A stretch of DNA of 49,544 nt from Bacillota bacterium (GTDB lineage Bacteria; Bacillota; UBA5301; JAMCQP01), in the NCBI GenBank assembly GCA_023381695.1, contig JAMCQP010000068.1, positions 1 through 49,544 of the forward strand. Direction: 5' to 3'. The translations under genes were made by a program, and so were the position numbers. Below, piece after piece: positions 41,203-49,544 of the stretch. Each line of letters starts with the position of its first letter. Positions within the stretch are counted from its first letter, which is position 1. The notes beneath the pieces are model-generated. The model searched no databases. It was not told the DNA's origin and worked only from the letters and a program-made list of their open reading frames with translations.

Positions 41203-42180
41203 ATGAAATCCATCGGGCAGGTCAAGCAGAGTCTCCCCCGGGAGTTTGTCCAAAAACTGTATGAGCGCTTTCCGACGCACACGGCGGAAAAGATTCTGGC
41301 CGGGTATGCCGCCGAGCGCTCTCCCTCGTTGCGCGCCAACACGCTGAAGACCGGCATCCGGCAGCTCATGCCGGAATTGACCGGCCAGGGCGTCAAATTT
41401 GAACGGGTGCCCTGGTATAGCGACGCCCTGGTGATCAAAAACCGGCGGGAAAGGGAGGTTGAACGGCTCGAAGCCTACAAAGCCGGACGCCTCTATTTGC
41501 AGAGCCTCTCCAGCATGATCCCGCCGCTGGCGCTTGATCCCCGGCCAGGTGAAAAGGTCCTGGACATGGCCGCCGCCCCGGGGAGCAAGACCACGCAGCT
41601 GGCCATGATCATGCAAAATCAGGGGCACATCCTGGCCAACGACGCCAACAAGCTGCGCGTGGAAAGGCTCAAGTACAATGTGGCGGTGCAAGGGGCCGGC
41701 ATGGTCGAAGTAAACCTGGGAGACGGAAGAACGCTGGGCGGCAAGTACCCGGAACAGTTCGACCGGGTGCTTCTGGATGTCCCCTGCAGCGGCGAAGGCC
41801 TGTTTTTGGCCGGCGACCCCAGAACCTACCGCCACTGGTCTCCTAAAGAGGTCGGAAAGCTCGCCTCCCTGCAAAAGAAGCTGTTTTCCAGCGCCTTTCA
41901 AGCTCTAAAGCCGGGGGGAACCCTGGTCTATTCCACCTGCACCCTTTCCCCCGAAGAGAATGAAATGGTCGTGGACTGGGCTTTAGGTGAATTTGCGGGC
42001 AGGCTCAAGGTCGCGGAGATCCCGCTGCGGATCCCCGGCGCCCGGGCAGGCGGCAAAGACTTTGGCGCCGCTACCCGTCTGCGTCCGGATGTGGAGAAGG
42101 CGCTCCGGATCCTGCCCTCAAAACTTATGGAAGGCTTCTTCGTGTGCCGGTTCAGGAAGACAACCGAGATCCGGGTGTGA
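41203..42180 (+). CDS. RNA (cytosine-C5) methyltransferase, NOL1/NOP2/Sun (RsmB/RsmF-like)
   Basis: Methylates C5 of cytosine in RNA, probably 16S rRNA or tRNA. The 325-residue protein has a short N-terminal recognition part (LYERFPTHTAEKIL), then the SAM domain: VLDMAAAPGSKTTQLA, the DRVLLDVPCSGEG motif IV Cys and YSTCTLSPEENE motif VI Cys. Both cysteines needed for catalysis and release are present. It lacks the NusB-like N-terminal domain of RsmB and the C-terminal PUA part of longer RsmF. ATG at 41203 has only a weak upstream site; the open frame before it is not family-like. Confidence 0.87.
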   Translation: MKSIGQVKQSLPREFVQKLYERFPTHTAEKILAGYAAERSPSLRANTLKTGIRQLMPELTGQGVKFERVPWYSDALVIKNRREREVERLEAYKAGRLYLQSLSSMIPPLALDPRPGEKVLDMAAAPGSKTTQLAMIMQNQGHILANDANKLRVERLKYNVAVQGAGMVEVNLGDGRTLGGKYPEQFDRVLLDVPCSGEGLFLAGDPRTYRHWSPKEVGKLASLQKKLFSSAFQALKPGGTLVYSTCTLSPEENEMVVDWALGEFAGRLKVAEIPLRIPGARAGGKDFGAATRLRPDVEKALRILPSKLMEGFFVCRFRKTTEIRV

Positions 42181-42239
42181 AGCTCGGATCGAGTGTACAA
42201 CCCCGCGCGTTGGCCGCACCCACTTTGCCCCGACCCGTT

Positions 42240-44093
42240 CTACCTCACCCTGCCCAGCTCCTCCATCTCATCCAGAAGCGATTCGAAGAGCCGCAAGGCA
42301 TCCTCAATCGGCTCGGGAGAGGTCATGTCCACCCCAGCCTTCTTCAGCAGGTTGACCGGGTAGTCGGAACCCCCGCTCTTGAGGAATGCCAGGTAGCGAT
42401 CCACCGCCGGCCGGCCCTCCTCCAGGATCTGCTTGCTCAGCGCCGTGGCCGCCGAGAACCCCGTGGCGTATTTGTACACGTAGAAGGTCATGTAGAAGTG
42501 GGGGATGCGCGCCCACTCCAGCGCGATCTCGTCGTCCGCCACCGTCTCCGGCCCGTGATAGGCCGCGTTCAGGTCACGGTAGGTCCTCGAAAACTCATCC
42601 GGGGTCAGCGCCCCGCCCGCTTCCACCTTCTCGTGGATGATCTTTTCAAACTCGGCGAACATCACCTGCCGGTACAGGGTGACCCGGAAGCGCTCCAGGT
42701 AGTTGTTCACCAGGTACATCCTTTGCGCTCGATCCGGCGTGGTCCCCAGCAGGTAATGGGTCAAAAGCGCCTCGTTGAGCGTCGAGGCCACCTCCGCCGT
42801 GAAGATCGTATAATGCGCGTAGACGTAGGGCTGGTTGGCAAAGGAGTAGTAGGAATGCAGGGCGTGCCCCATCTCGTGCGCCAGGGTGAAGACATTCATC
42901 AGATCCGGCTCGTAATTCAGGAGCACGAAGGGGTGCACCCCGTATACCCCGTTTGAATAGGCGCCGCCGGCTTTGGCCCGGGTCTCAAAGACGTCGATCC
43001 AGCGCGAGGTCATCCCCTTCCGGAGCACCTCCTGGTATTCCCCGCCAAGGGGTCCCAGGGCCTTTCCGACGATCTCCACCGCCTCTTCGAAGGGGATCTT
43101 CATCTCCACCTCCTTCACCAGCGGCACGTAGACATCGTACATGTGCAGGGTGTCCAGGCCGAGCATCTTCTTGCGCAGCGCCATATACCGGTGCATCAAG
43201 TCCAGGCGCCGGTGGACGGTGTCAATCAGGTTGGTGTACACCGCCACGGGCACGTCATCCTCGCTCATGGCGGCTTCCAGGGCTGAATCGTACTTCCTGA
43301 CCTCCGCCGCGAAGAGATCCTTCTTCACGGAGGCGTTGAGGGTGGCCCCGAAGGTGTTCTTCAACCTGCCGTAGCCGCTGTACAGCGCCTCAAAGGCATC
43401 CTTGCGCACCCGGCGATCCGGGCTCTGGATAATACTCAGGTAACGCCCCCTGGTAAGCTCCACGATCTCCCCGCCGGCGTCCCTGATGGACGGGAAGGTG
43501 ATGTCCGCGTCATCCAGCATGGTGAAGATCGTCTCCGGGGCCTGAGCCATCTCCCCCGCCCGCGCCAGGAGCCGTTCCTCGGTGGCCGACAGGGTGTGCG
43601 GCCTGCGCCGGATGATCTCATCCAAAAAGTGCCGGTAAAGAGCAAGCCCTTCTTCCTGGCGGACAAACTGGCCGAGCAGTTCCTCCGGGATGGACAGGAT
43701 CTCTGGAGCGATAAACGACACCGCGGCGTCGACCTTGACCAGCAGCCGGTCGGAACGATCATGCCGCCCCTGGTGGACCGGGTTGGCGGTATCTTCGTCC
43801 CGCCGCAACCTGGAATAACTGTAAATCCGCTCTTCAAGCTGCATGATCTCGTCGCGCAGCCTGAGGCACTCCAGCAAGTCTTTGGCGGATTCCTGGAGCT
43901 TGCCCCGGTAGGACTCCAGGGTGCGGGCCAGTCCTTCGACTCTTTGATAGTCGCTCTCCCACCGGCTGGTGTCGGGGTAGATATCCTCCAGCCGCCATTT
44001 GTACTTTTCGTCGATCTCCCCACGCTTCGGCAGGGGCTTCGCAGCCTGTTCGGCCGTTGTCGTCTGCCCCGCCGTCGTTTGTTCCGAATCCAT
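42240..44093 (-). CDS. pepF: Oligoendopeptidase F (M3 family zinc peptidase)
   Basis: Cytoplasmic metallopeptidase that degrades short peptides. The 617-residue protein has the M3B layout: N-terminal helical region with YKWRLEDIYPD, the zinc motif in LAHEMGHALHSYYS, and the downstream Glu ligand in TAEVASTLNEALL. The C-terminal FYVYKYATGFSAATAL block is also typical. ATG at 44093 has AAGGAG nine bases upstream; a TTG one codon earlier is also possible. An N-terminal Gln/Thr/Ala-rich tail of about 20 residues precedes the conserved part. Confidence 0.94.
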   Translation of the reverse strand: MDSEQTTAGQTTTAEQAAKPLPKRGEIDEKYKWRLEDIYPDTSRWESDYQRVEGLARTLESYRGKLQESAKDLLECLRLRDEIMQLEERIYSYSRLRRDEDTANPVHQGRHDRSDRLLVKVDAAVSFIAPEILSIPEELLGQFVRQEEGLALYRHFLDEIIRRRPHTLSATEERLLARAGEMAQAPETIFTMLDDADITFPSIRDAGGEIVELTRGRYLSIIQSPDRRVRKDAFEALYSGYGRLKNTFGATLNASVKKDLFAAEVRKYDSALEAAMSEDDVPVAVYTNLIDTVHRRLDLMHRYMALRKKMLGLDTLHMYDVYVPLVKEVEMKIPFEEAVEIVGKALGPLGGEYQEVLRKGMTSRWIDVFETRAKAGGAYSNGVYGVHPFVLLNYEPDLMNVFTLAHEMGHALHSYYSFANQPYVYAHYTIFTAEVASTLNEALLTHYLLGTTPDRAQRMYLVNNYLERFRVTLYRQVMFAEFEKIIHEKVEAGGALTPDEFSRTYRDLNAAYHGPETVADDEIALEWARIPHFYMTFYVYKYATGFSAATALSKQILEEGRPAVDRYLAFLKSGGSDYPVNLLKKAGVDMTSPEPIEDALRLFESLLDEMEELGRVR

Positions 44094-44156
44094 CAAGATT
44101 GGCTCCTTCCTCTTGGACTGTCTCCTTTTATACTGTTAACTTTTTACTTCTCCCGT

Positions 44157-44945
44157 TTACAACTTCTTCCCGTTCCAGGCCTCCAGCGCTTTGCGCACCG
44201 AACGCGCCATCTCCCGGGCAAATTCCGCGCCGGTCTTGCGGGCATAGGTCTCCTGCCCGATATTCCTGGCCCCAAACCGGTTTCCGGGATTAAACTTTGC
44301 TTCCGATCCGGCGAACATCTCCGCAAATTCCCCTTCCGACAGGCGCCGGTAGGCGTCCGTAAAGACGATGAACCGGCGGTCGAAGCGTGGCCGGGGCTGG
44401 GGCCGTTCCCCCGGATAGTAACCGAAGCAGGCCATGGCCACCGGGAAGGTCCAATCCGGGAGTTGCAAAAGCTCCCGGTGGGTTTCGATATTTTCCATGA
44501 TATCCCCGATGTAGCAAGACCCGATCCCCAGCGATTCGGCGGCGATAACCGCGTTCTGCGCGGCAATCAGCGCATCACAGCAGGCCAGAAGGAAGCTCCC
44601 CTCATCGGGGCTGGTGAAGTCCTCCCCCTGCTCGCGGCGGAATTCCTTCACCCCGGAAAGCTGGTAATAATCGTACCAGCGTTGCATGTCCGCCAGGAAG
44701 ACCAGCACCAGTGGGGCTTTGGCGATAAAGGGCTGGTGGTCGCAGGTCACGCTCAAGGCCTGTTTTTTCGCCGGGTCTTCCACGACGATGATCGAATAAA
44801 GCATCATATTGCCCGCCGTGGGGGCGCGCATCGCGCTTTCCAGTATCAGATCAAGGTGTTCGGGGGTTATCGGGCGGGGCGCGTAATTGCGCAGGGAAAC
44901 CCGCCTCCGGATCAGATCGATGGTGCTGGTCACGGTACTGTCCAC
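44157..44945 (-). CDS. Nitroreductase-family flavoprotein
   Basis: FMN-dependent NAD(P)H oxidoreductase fold. The 262-residue protein shows RRRVSLRNYAPRPITPEHLD with the first FMN-contact Arg, AMRAPTAGNMMLYSIIVV, and the AVIAAESLGIGSCYIGDI block, followed by ACFGYYPGE. GTG at 44945 is preferred because AGGTGA sits seven bases upstream and longer starts add no family sequence. It begins only seven bases after the murG stop, so the two are probably co-transcribed. The substrate is unknown. Confidence 0.88.
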   Translation of the reverse strand: MDSTVTSTIDLIRRRVSLRNYAPRPITPEHLDLILESAMRAPTAGNMMLYSIIVVEDPAKKQALSVTCDHQPFIAKAPLVLVFLADMQRWYDYYQLSGVKEFRREQGEDFTSPDEGSFLLACCDALIAAQNAVIAAESLGIGSCYIGDIMENIETHRELLQLPDWTFPVAMACFGYYPGERPQPRPRFDRRFIVFTDAYRRLSEGEFAEMFAGSEAKFNPGNRFGARNIGQETYARKTGAEFAREMARSVRKALEAWNGKKL

Positions 44946-44952
44946 CGCATAA

Positions 44953-46041
44953 TCACCTCCCGGGGGTCTTGCCCCCGCCACCGTAAGGGTCTAGCAACTT
45001 CATCACTTCGCCCACCCCGTCCTTGAGCCGGCTGTTCTCCATGGCCCGGACGTACCCCGGACGGCTGTCAAAGAGCCCCTTGACCTCCTGGAGAAAGGTG
45101 GTGTCGTTCATGTTCTCCTCCAGCAGCACCTTGCTGAACCCCTGCCGGGCAAAGGATTGGGCGTTGAGGATCTGGTCGCCGCGACTGGCCCCCTTCGGGA
45201 GGGGAATAAGCAGGTTCGGCTTTCTGAGCGCCAGAAGTTCGAAGATCGTATTCGCCCCCGCCCTGGAAATAACCAGATCCGCGGCGGCAAAGAGATCCGG
45301 GAGTTCCTTGCCCACGTATTCAAACTGCCGGTAACCGGGGATATTGCCCAGATGCGGGTCCAGGTTTCCTTTCCCGCAAATGTGCGCCACCTGAAAACCC
45401 GCCAGGAGCCTGGTCAACACCGCGCGAACCTGCCGGTTGATGCTGGCGGCGCCCAGGCTGCCGCCGATTACCAGAATCACGGGATGGGAAGAGGTTAGCC
45501 CGCAAAATGCCAGGCCGCGGGCCTTGTCGCCGTTTAAGATCTCCCGGCGGATGGGGCTCCCGGTAAGCACCCCTTTTCCGGCGGGCAAATGTTTCAGCGT
45601 CTCCGGGAAGGTGGCGCAGATCCGGCTGGCAAACGGCAGCGAGATCCGGTTGGCCAGCCCCGGCGACATGTCGGATTCATGGATGATCACCGGCGCCCGG
45701 TTCAGCCAGCCGCCAACGACCACCGGGACCGAGACGAACCCCCCCTTGGCGAAGATTACGGCGGGCTTAATCCGCCGGATCAGGCCCGCCGCCTGAAAGA
45801 GCCCCTTCAGCACATTGAAAGGGTCGGCGAAGTTCCGAAGATCAAAGTACCGCCTGAGTTTCCCCGCCGCCACCACATGGTACGGAACACCGAGCGGCTC
45901 GATGAGTTGCCGTTCGATGCCGTCCTTTGTCCCGATATAATGGACCTCCCACCCCTCCCTGCGCAGTTCCGGAATGAGAGCGATATTCGGGGTCACATGG
46001 CCAGCCGAACCGCCGCCCGTCAAGATGATTCTCTGCAACAT
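44953..46041 (-). CDS. murG: MurG-type UDP-GlcNAc:lipid I transferase, outside a division cluster
   Basis: Transfers GlcNAc onto lipid I to make lipid II at the inner membrane face. The 362-residue GT28 protein has the N-terminal GGGSAGHVTPN loop, AKGGFVSVPVVVGG, HESDMSPGLANR, VIGGSLGAASIN, and the nucleotide-sugar site SRAGANTIFELL followed by KPNLLIPLP. MurG is normally in the dcw cluster; here it sits beside a nitroreductase and yaiI with no other mur or fts genes. It may therefore be a second, clostridial-type MurG paralogue. ATG at 46041. Confidence 0.88.
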   Translation of the reverse strand: MLQRIILTGGGSAGHVTPNIALIPELRREGWEVHYIGTKDGIERQLIEPLGVPYHVVAAGKLRRYFDLRNFADPFNVLKGLFQAAGLIRRIKPAVIFAKGGFVSVPVVVGGWLNRAPVIIHESDMSPGLANRISLPFASRICATFPETLKHLPAGKGVLTGSPIRREILNGDKARGLAFCGLTSSHPVILVIGGSLGAASINRQVRAVLTRLLAGFQVAHICGKGNLDPHLGNIPGYRQFEYVGKELPDLFAAADLVISRAGANTIFELLALRKPNLLIPLPKGASRGDQILNAQSFARQGFSKVLLEENMNDTTFLQEVKGLFDSRPGYVRAMENSRLKDGVGEVMKLLDPYGGGGKTPGR

Positions 46042-46154
46042 TGTTTAAGCTCAACCTCCACCAGGCCATCTCCGCCAGAGTCCTATTAAGGATTCTTCCT
46101 ATATCCCAAACCTCCTCCCTGCTTTAAGCCACATCCGCCTTGTGCGGAGTGGGG

Positions 46155-46607
46155 TTACTTTTCGAGCAGTGAGCGAAGAGTATTCTCAAACCTGCGATCG
46201 TCATCGGCTGTGCGGGCCGAAGGGCCTTTGGTTCTCCCCCCGCCGCGGCGGAATTTGGCCTTGAGATGCCGTTCCTCCAGCAAAAAATCGATCTTTCCTG
46301 GTTCATAGATCTGGCCGGCCGGCGACAGGGCCCCCGCGCCCTTTGCCAAGACCAGAGCCGCCAGCCCCCAATCCTGCGTGACCGCAATGTCCCCCGGGCG
46401 CACCCGGTTCATCAGGGCGATATCCGTGGCCTGGGGATCATCACCCACCACAATGTGCCCTGGTTCGTCGCTGTGATGATTAAAAGAAGAGATGGTCATC
46501 AACTCGAAACCGTATTCGGGTTCGAGCCGGCGCAAAACCGCCATCGCCTGGCGCGGACAGGCGTCCGCGTCCACTAAAACTCGTATGGAATTCGATTCCG
46601 CATGCAT
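46155..46607 (-). CDS. YaiI/YqxD family protein (UPF0178)
   Basis: A 150-residue protein with a PIN-like fold and no firmly established function. It shows RVLVDADACPRQ at the N-terminus with conserved acidic residues, VVGDDPQATDIALMNRV and GDIAVTQDWGLAALVLAKGA. The C-terminus is basic (HLKAKFRRGGGRTKGP). ATG at 46607 with AGGA nine bases upstream; the second ATG two codons later is possible. It lies 113 bases upstream of murG on the same strand. Confidence 0.88.
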   Translation of the reverse strand: MHAESNSIRVLVDADACPRQAMAVLRRLEPEYGFELMTISSFNHHSDEPGHIVVGDDPQATDIALMNRVRPGDIAVTQDWGLAALVLAKGAGALSPAGQIYEPGKIDFLLEERHLKAKFRRGGGRTKGPSARTADDDRRFENTLRSLLEK

Positions 46608-46735
46608 CCGGCAAAATCCTCCAAAAAAAGTCTACCTGAGGATATACGCCACGATAATCACCAACCCCTTTCGGGAATAGGCAAGGAATCAACCGGTAAA
46701 ACTACCCCTGGAGATTCTGAAAGGAGCTGGTTGAA

Positions 46736-47299
46736 TTGCTAACCCAGAGGGAAAAACTGATGTTGAAAGACGCGCTGCAACACGAAAAGATCTGCATCGC
46801 CAAATACGGCGGATACGCACGAGGCTTGCAGGATCAGGAGCTGGCGCAGATGTTTGACTCCCTCCAGAAGCAGGAGGAGAAGCACGCCCAGACCATCTCC
46901 TCGTTGCTGGGAGAGCCCATGGCGGGTGGCCAGAGCCAGGCAGGGGCTCAGAGTAAAATGGAAGTCGGCCAAATAGGCGCCGGCGCAGGACAGATGGGCA
47001 TGGCCCAGGCCGGCAGGGGGCAAGCCGATGTGATGCACCCGGGCATGAGTCAAGCCGGCATGGGCCGAACCGGTACCGCTGCCTCGCAACAGGCCATCAC
47101 CGGCCTCTCCGATCAGCAGACGCTGGAAGATATGCTGATGACCGAAAAGTACGTGGCGGATAACTACAACATGACGGTCCTGGAGTCCGCCAGCCCCCAG
47201 GTCCGGCAAGCTTTCCAGCACATTCAAAAGGAAGAGCAGCAACACGCCGAGCAGATCTTCAACGCCATGGACGAGCGCGGGTGGTACAACCCGCAATAA
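46736..47299 (+). CDS. CotF-like spore coat / ferritin-like protein with a Gly-Met-Gln linker
   Basis: The 187-residue protein has two helical parts. The first (residues 1-60) shows TQREKLMLKDALQHEKICI and QEEKHAQTISSLL; the second (about 125-187) shows DMLMTEKYVADNYNMTVLES and KEEQQHAEQIFNAM. These are features of spore coat protein CotF and related four-helix proteins. Between them lies a 60-residue low-complexity linker rich in Gly, Met, Gln and Ala. TTG at 46736 follows AAAGGAG. A coat role implies sporulation; the promoter was not found. A terminator follows. Confidence 0.82.
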   Translation: MLTQREKLMLKDALQHEKICIAKYGGYARGLQDQELAQMFDSLQKQEEKHAQTISSLLGEPMAGGQSQAGAQSKMEVGQIGAGAGQMGMAQAGRGQADVMHPGMSQAGMGRTGTAASQQAITGLSDQQTLEDMLMTEKYVADNYNMTVLESASPQVRQAFQHIQKEEQQHAEQIFNAMDERGWYNPQ

Positions 47300-47356
47300 G
47301 CGCCAAAGGCCGTGGCATTGGCCACGACCAGGTTGCAAGCCTTGTCAACAGCCCGA

Positions 47357-47392
47357 GAAGGCCGGCATCTCACCGGCCTTCCGGCATTTTTC
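47357..47392 (+). terminator. Terminator between the convergent coat-protein and acs genes
   Basis: GAAGGCCGG (47357-47365) and CCGGCCTTC (47373-47381) form a perfect nine-base stem around CATCTCA. CGGCATTTTT follows on the plus strand. A second hairpin without T run, CGTGGC/GCCACG around ATTG, lies closer to the coat gene near 47310. Confidence 0.75.
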
Positions 47393-47418
47393 CCGCGCCA
47401 ACGGCGGCCTCGATACAT

Positions 47419-49383
47419 TTAGCTGGCCTCGCTGGTCTCGTAGGTATCCCGCAGCTTCTGCACCACGGTGGGGTCGGCCAGGGTGGTGGTGTCGCCAAGC
47501 GCCCGCCCCTCCGCGATGTCCCGCAACAAGCGCCGCATGATCTTCCCCGAGCGGGTCTTGGGCAGGTCGGCGGTGAAGAAGATCTCCTCCGGCCGGGCCA
47601 GAGCGCCAATCTTTTTAGCCACGTGCGCCTTGAGCTCGGCCATCAGTTCCGGATCGGCGGCGACCCCTTCCTTCAAAGTCACAAAGGCGCTGATCGCCTG
47701 GCCTTTCAGATCGTCCACCCGGCCGATCACGGCGGCCTCCGCCACCTTTTCGTGATCCACCAGGGCCGATTCCACCTCCATGGTGCCGATCCGGTGGCCG
47801 GAGACATTGATCACGTCGTCCACGCGGCCAATGATCCAGAAGTAGCCGTCCTCATCCCACTTGGCGCCGTCGCCCGTGAAGTACGTGGCGTTGTCGAACA
47901 TGGAAAAGTACTGCCGCACGTAGCGATCCGGATCCCCCCAGACCGTGCGCAGCATGGACGGCCACGGGCTCTTCACCACCAGAAACCCCCCTGAGCCTTT
48001 CGGGACTGGTCTGCGCTGCTGGTCGACGATCTCCAGCTCGATGCCCGGGAAGGGCCGGGTGGCGCTGCCGGGCTTGGTGGGGACAACGCCCGGAAGCGGC
48101 GTGCACATGATGGCGCCGGTCTCGGTCTGCCACCAGGTATCCACAATCGGCGTCCGCTCGCGGCCAATGTTCTTGTGGTACCACATCCAGGCCTCCGGGT
48201 TGATGGGTTCGCCCACCGTGCCGAGGAGGCGGAGGCTGGAAAGATCGTACTTCTGCGGCCACTGCTCGCCCCAGCGCATGAAGCTCCGGATGGCGGTGGG
48301 CGCGGTGTAGAAGACATTGACCCGGTACTTCTCGATGATCGCCCAGAAGCGGCCCCAATCCGGGTAGTCCGGCGTTCCCTCGTACATCAATACCGTAGCC
48401 CCGGTGGCCAGCGGCCCGTAGACGATGTAGCTGTGCCCCGTGACCCAGCCGATGTCCGCGGTGCACCAGAAGACGTCCTGATCCTTTATGTCAAAGACAT
48501 ATCTGGTGGTGGCGGCGACGCCGGTCAGATAGCCGCCCGTGGTGTGGAGCACGCCCTTGGGTTTGCCGGTGGAGCCGGAGGTGTAAAGAATGTAAAGCGG
48601 GTCCTCGGCGTCCATCTCCTCGGCGGGGCAGACCGGGGAGGCGTCCTGCATCAGAGAATGGTACCACAGGTCGCGGCCGTCCACCCAGCCGTCCTGGACC
48701 AGGGAATCCCGCCCCACCCGCTGGACCACGATGACCTTCTCGATGCTGGGCGTATCGGCGATGGCCTGGTTGGTAATCTGCTTCATCGGAACGATCGTGC
48801 CGCGCCGGTAGCCCCCGTCGACGGTAACCACCATCCTGGCGCCGCAGTCGTTGATCCGGTCCCGCAGGCTGTCCGCGCTGAACCCGCCGAAGACCACGCT
48901 GTGCACCGCCCCGATGCGGGCGCAGGCCAGCATGGCGACGGCCGCCTCGGGGATCATCGGCATGTAGATCATCACCCGGTCGCCTTTGCGCACCCCCTGC
49001 CCCCTGAGGACGTTGGCGAATTTGGAGACCTCCCGGTGCAGGTCCAGGTAGGTCAGGACCCGTTCCTCCCCCGGTTCCCCTTCCCAGATGATTGCGGCCT
49101 TGGTCCGGCGCCAGGAGTCCAGGTGCCGGTCCAGGCAGTTGTACGCCACGTTGAGCCTGCCCCCCACGAACCACTTCGCGAAGGGCGGGTTCCACTCCAG
49201 CACCTTCTCCCACTTCTTAAACCAGGTCAAGTCCTCCGCCATCGCCGCCCAAAAGCCTTCCCGGTCGCGAGCCGCCCAGTCGTACAGGCTCTCGTCGGCG
49301 ACATTCGCCTGCTCCCGGAACGCGGCGGAAGGGTGGAACATCCGGCCCTCCTGCAAAAGGGCCTCAAACTGCTTGTCGGCCAT
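47419..49383 (-). CDS. acs: Acetyl-CoA synthetase (AMP-forming)
   Basis: Activates acetate to acetyl-CoA through acetyl-AMP. The 654-residue length is typical. Visible motifs are the phosphate loop [42 protein letters not shown] in the adenylate region, and the C-terminal [14 protein letters not shown], whose Lys is the catalytic residue and the usual acetylation target. ATG at 49383 has AAGGAGG eight bases upstream. It stands alone and could assimilate acetate, including acetate from ethanolamine breakdown. Confidence 0.96.
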   Translation of the reverse strand: MADKQFEALLQEGRMFHPSAAFREQANVADESLYDWAARDREGFWAAMAEDLTWFKKWEKVLEWNPPFAKWFVGGRLNVAYNCLDRHLDSWRRTKAAIIWEGEPGEERVLTYLDLHREVSKFANVLRGQGVRKGDRVMIYMPMIPEAAVAMLACARIGAVHSVVFGGFSADSLRDRINDCGARMVVTVDGGYRRGTIVPMKQITNQAIADTPSIEKVIVVQRVGRDSLVQDGWVDGRDLWYHSLMQDASPVCPAEEMDAEDPLYILYTSGSTGKPKGVLHTTGGYLTGVAATTRYVFDIKDQDVFWCTADIGWVTGHSYIVYGPLATGATVLMYEGTPDYPDWGRFWAIIEKYRVNVFYTAPTAIRSFMRWGEQWPQKYDLSSLRLLGTVGEPINPEAWMWYHKNIGRERTPIVDTWWQTETGAIMCTPLPGVVPTKPGSATRPFPGIELEIVDQQRRPVPKGSGGFLVVKSPWPSMLRTVWGDPDRYVRQYFSMFDNATYFTGDGAKWDEDGYFWIIGRVDDVINVSGHRIGTMEVESALVDHEKVAEAAVIGRVDDLKGQAISAFVTLKEGVAADPELMAELKAHVAKKIGALARPEEIFFTADLPKTRSGKIMRRLLRDIAEGRALGDTTTLADPTVVQKLRDTYETSEAS

Positions 49384-49544
49384 CGCTGCATCCTCCTTAT
49401 CTGTCTTTGTTTTTATTAATCGGCAGGCGTTGTTTTTATTGTACTTTAATTTATACTAATATGTTTTTGCATGAGAAGTATCTTTTTGACTGACTTATCT
49501 ATCCAAAATTTCGTTGCGTGGGCATCTTTTTCCTCCATCTGGGA
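49384..49544. other. AT-rich upstream region of acs at the window edge
   Basis: This stretch is far richer in A and T than the rest of the window. On the minus strand it has TATAAA and TACAAT about 60-75 bases before the acs start, either of which could be a -10 box, but neither has a convincing -35 at the right distance. No reading frame of interest was seen. Confidence 0.35.

Overview
The window is about 60% GC and reads as a chromosomal piece of a spore-forming, probably anaerobic Firmicute of the Clostridia (Peptococcales/Moorellales-like). Support for this: clostridial-type ethanolamine genes with an EutVW regulator pair, a CotF-type coat protein, futalosine-route menaquinone genes, QueT, many GTG/TTG starts behind strong AGGAGG ribosome binding sites, and canonical -35/-10 promoters. 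The species cannot be named from sequence alone.

Layout. 1-9.6 kb (minus strand): an ethanolamine-utilisation microcompartment operon read as eutW-eutV-eutA-eutB-eutC-eutL-aldehyde dehydrogenase-eutT-pduL. It runs off the left edge inside pduL. Two leaders, before eutW and before eutA, carry twin hairpins with hexaloops fused to terminators, as expected for targets of the ANTAR antiterminator EutV. 9.7-11.7 kb: queF, queT and an internally deleted YtcJ-like amidohydrolase. 11.9-12.9 kb: a dead IS607-type element (truncated serine recombinase, TnpB with two lesions, right-end guide-RNA region). 12.9-14.7 kb: a promoter with a palindromic operator, an Fe-S type Rrf2 regulator and a secreted octaheme cytochrome of the hydroxylamine oxidoreductase type. 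14.8-25.3 kb (minus): a ten-gene nucleoside uptake and salvage operon (GntR, nucleoside hydrolase, deoxyribosyltransferase, BMP-type ABC transporter, MFS carrier, phosphorylase, deaminase).

25.3-29.5 kb: cell-wall peptide recycling genes (dipeptide epimerase and NlpC/P60 endopeptidase) behind a structured leader with a terminator, then a gamma-glutamyltransferase. 29.5-33 kb: a toxin-antitoxin-like pair, a flavin-binding protein, a cold-shock protein, a nitronate monooxygenase/FabK-like gene behind another structured leader, and a decayed degV. 32.9-36.1 kb (minus): the most interesting locus. A consensus promoter drives a 37-residue six-cysteine peptide missing from ordinary ORF calling, followed by a radical SAM/SPASM maturase, a cysteine-rich DUF5714-type protein and a methyltransferase. 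I read this as an undescribed RiPP pathway.

36.2-40.2 kb (plus): an MTAP-family enzyme with mqnE, mqnA and mqnC, giving most of the futalosine menaquinone pathway. 40.2-49.4 kb: housekeeping and accessory genes (EamA transporter, RNA m5C methyltransferase, oligoendopeptidase F, nitroreductase, a stand-alone murG, YaiI, a CotF-like coat protein, acetyl-CoA synthetase). No tRNA, rRNA or CRISPR array was seen.
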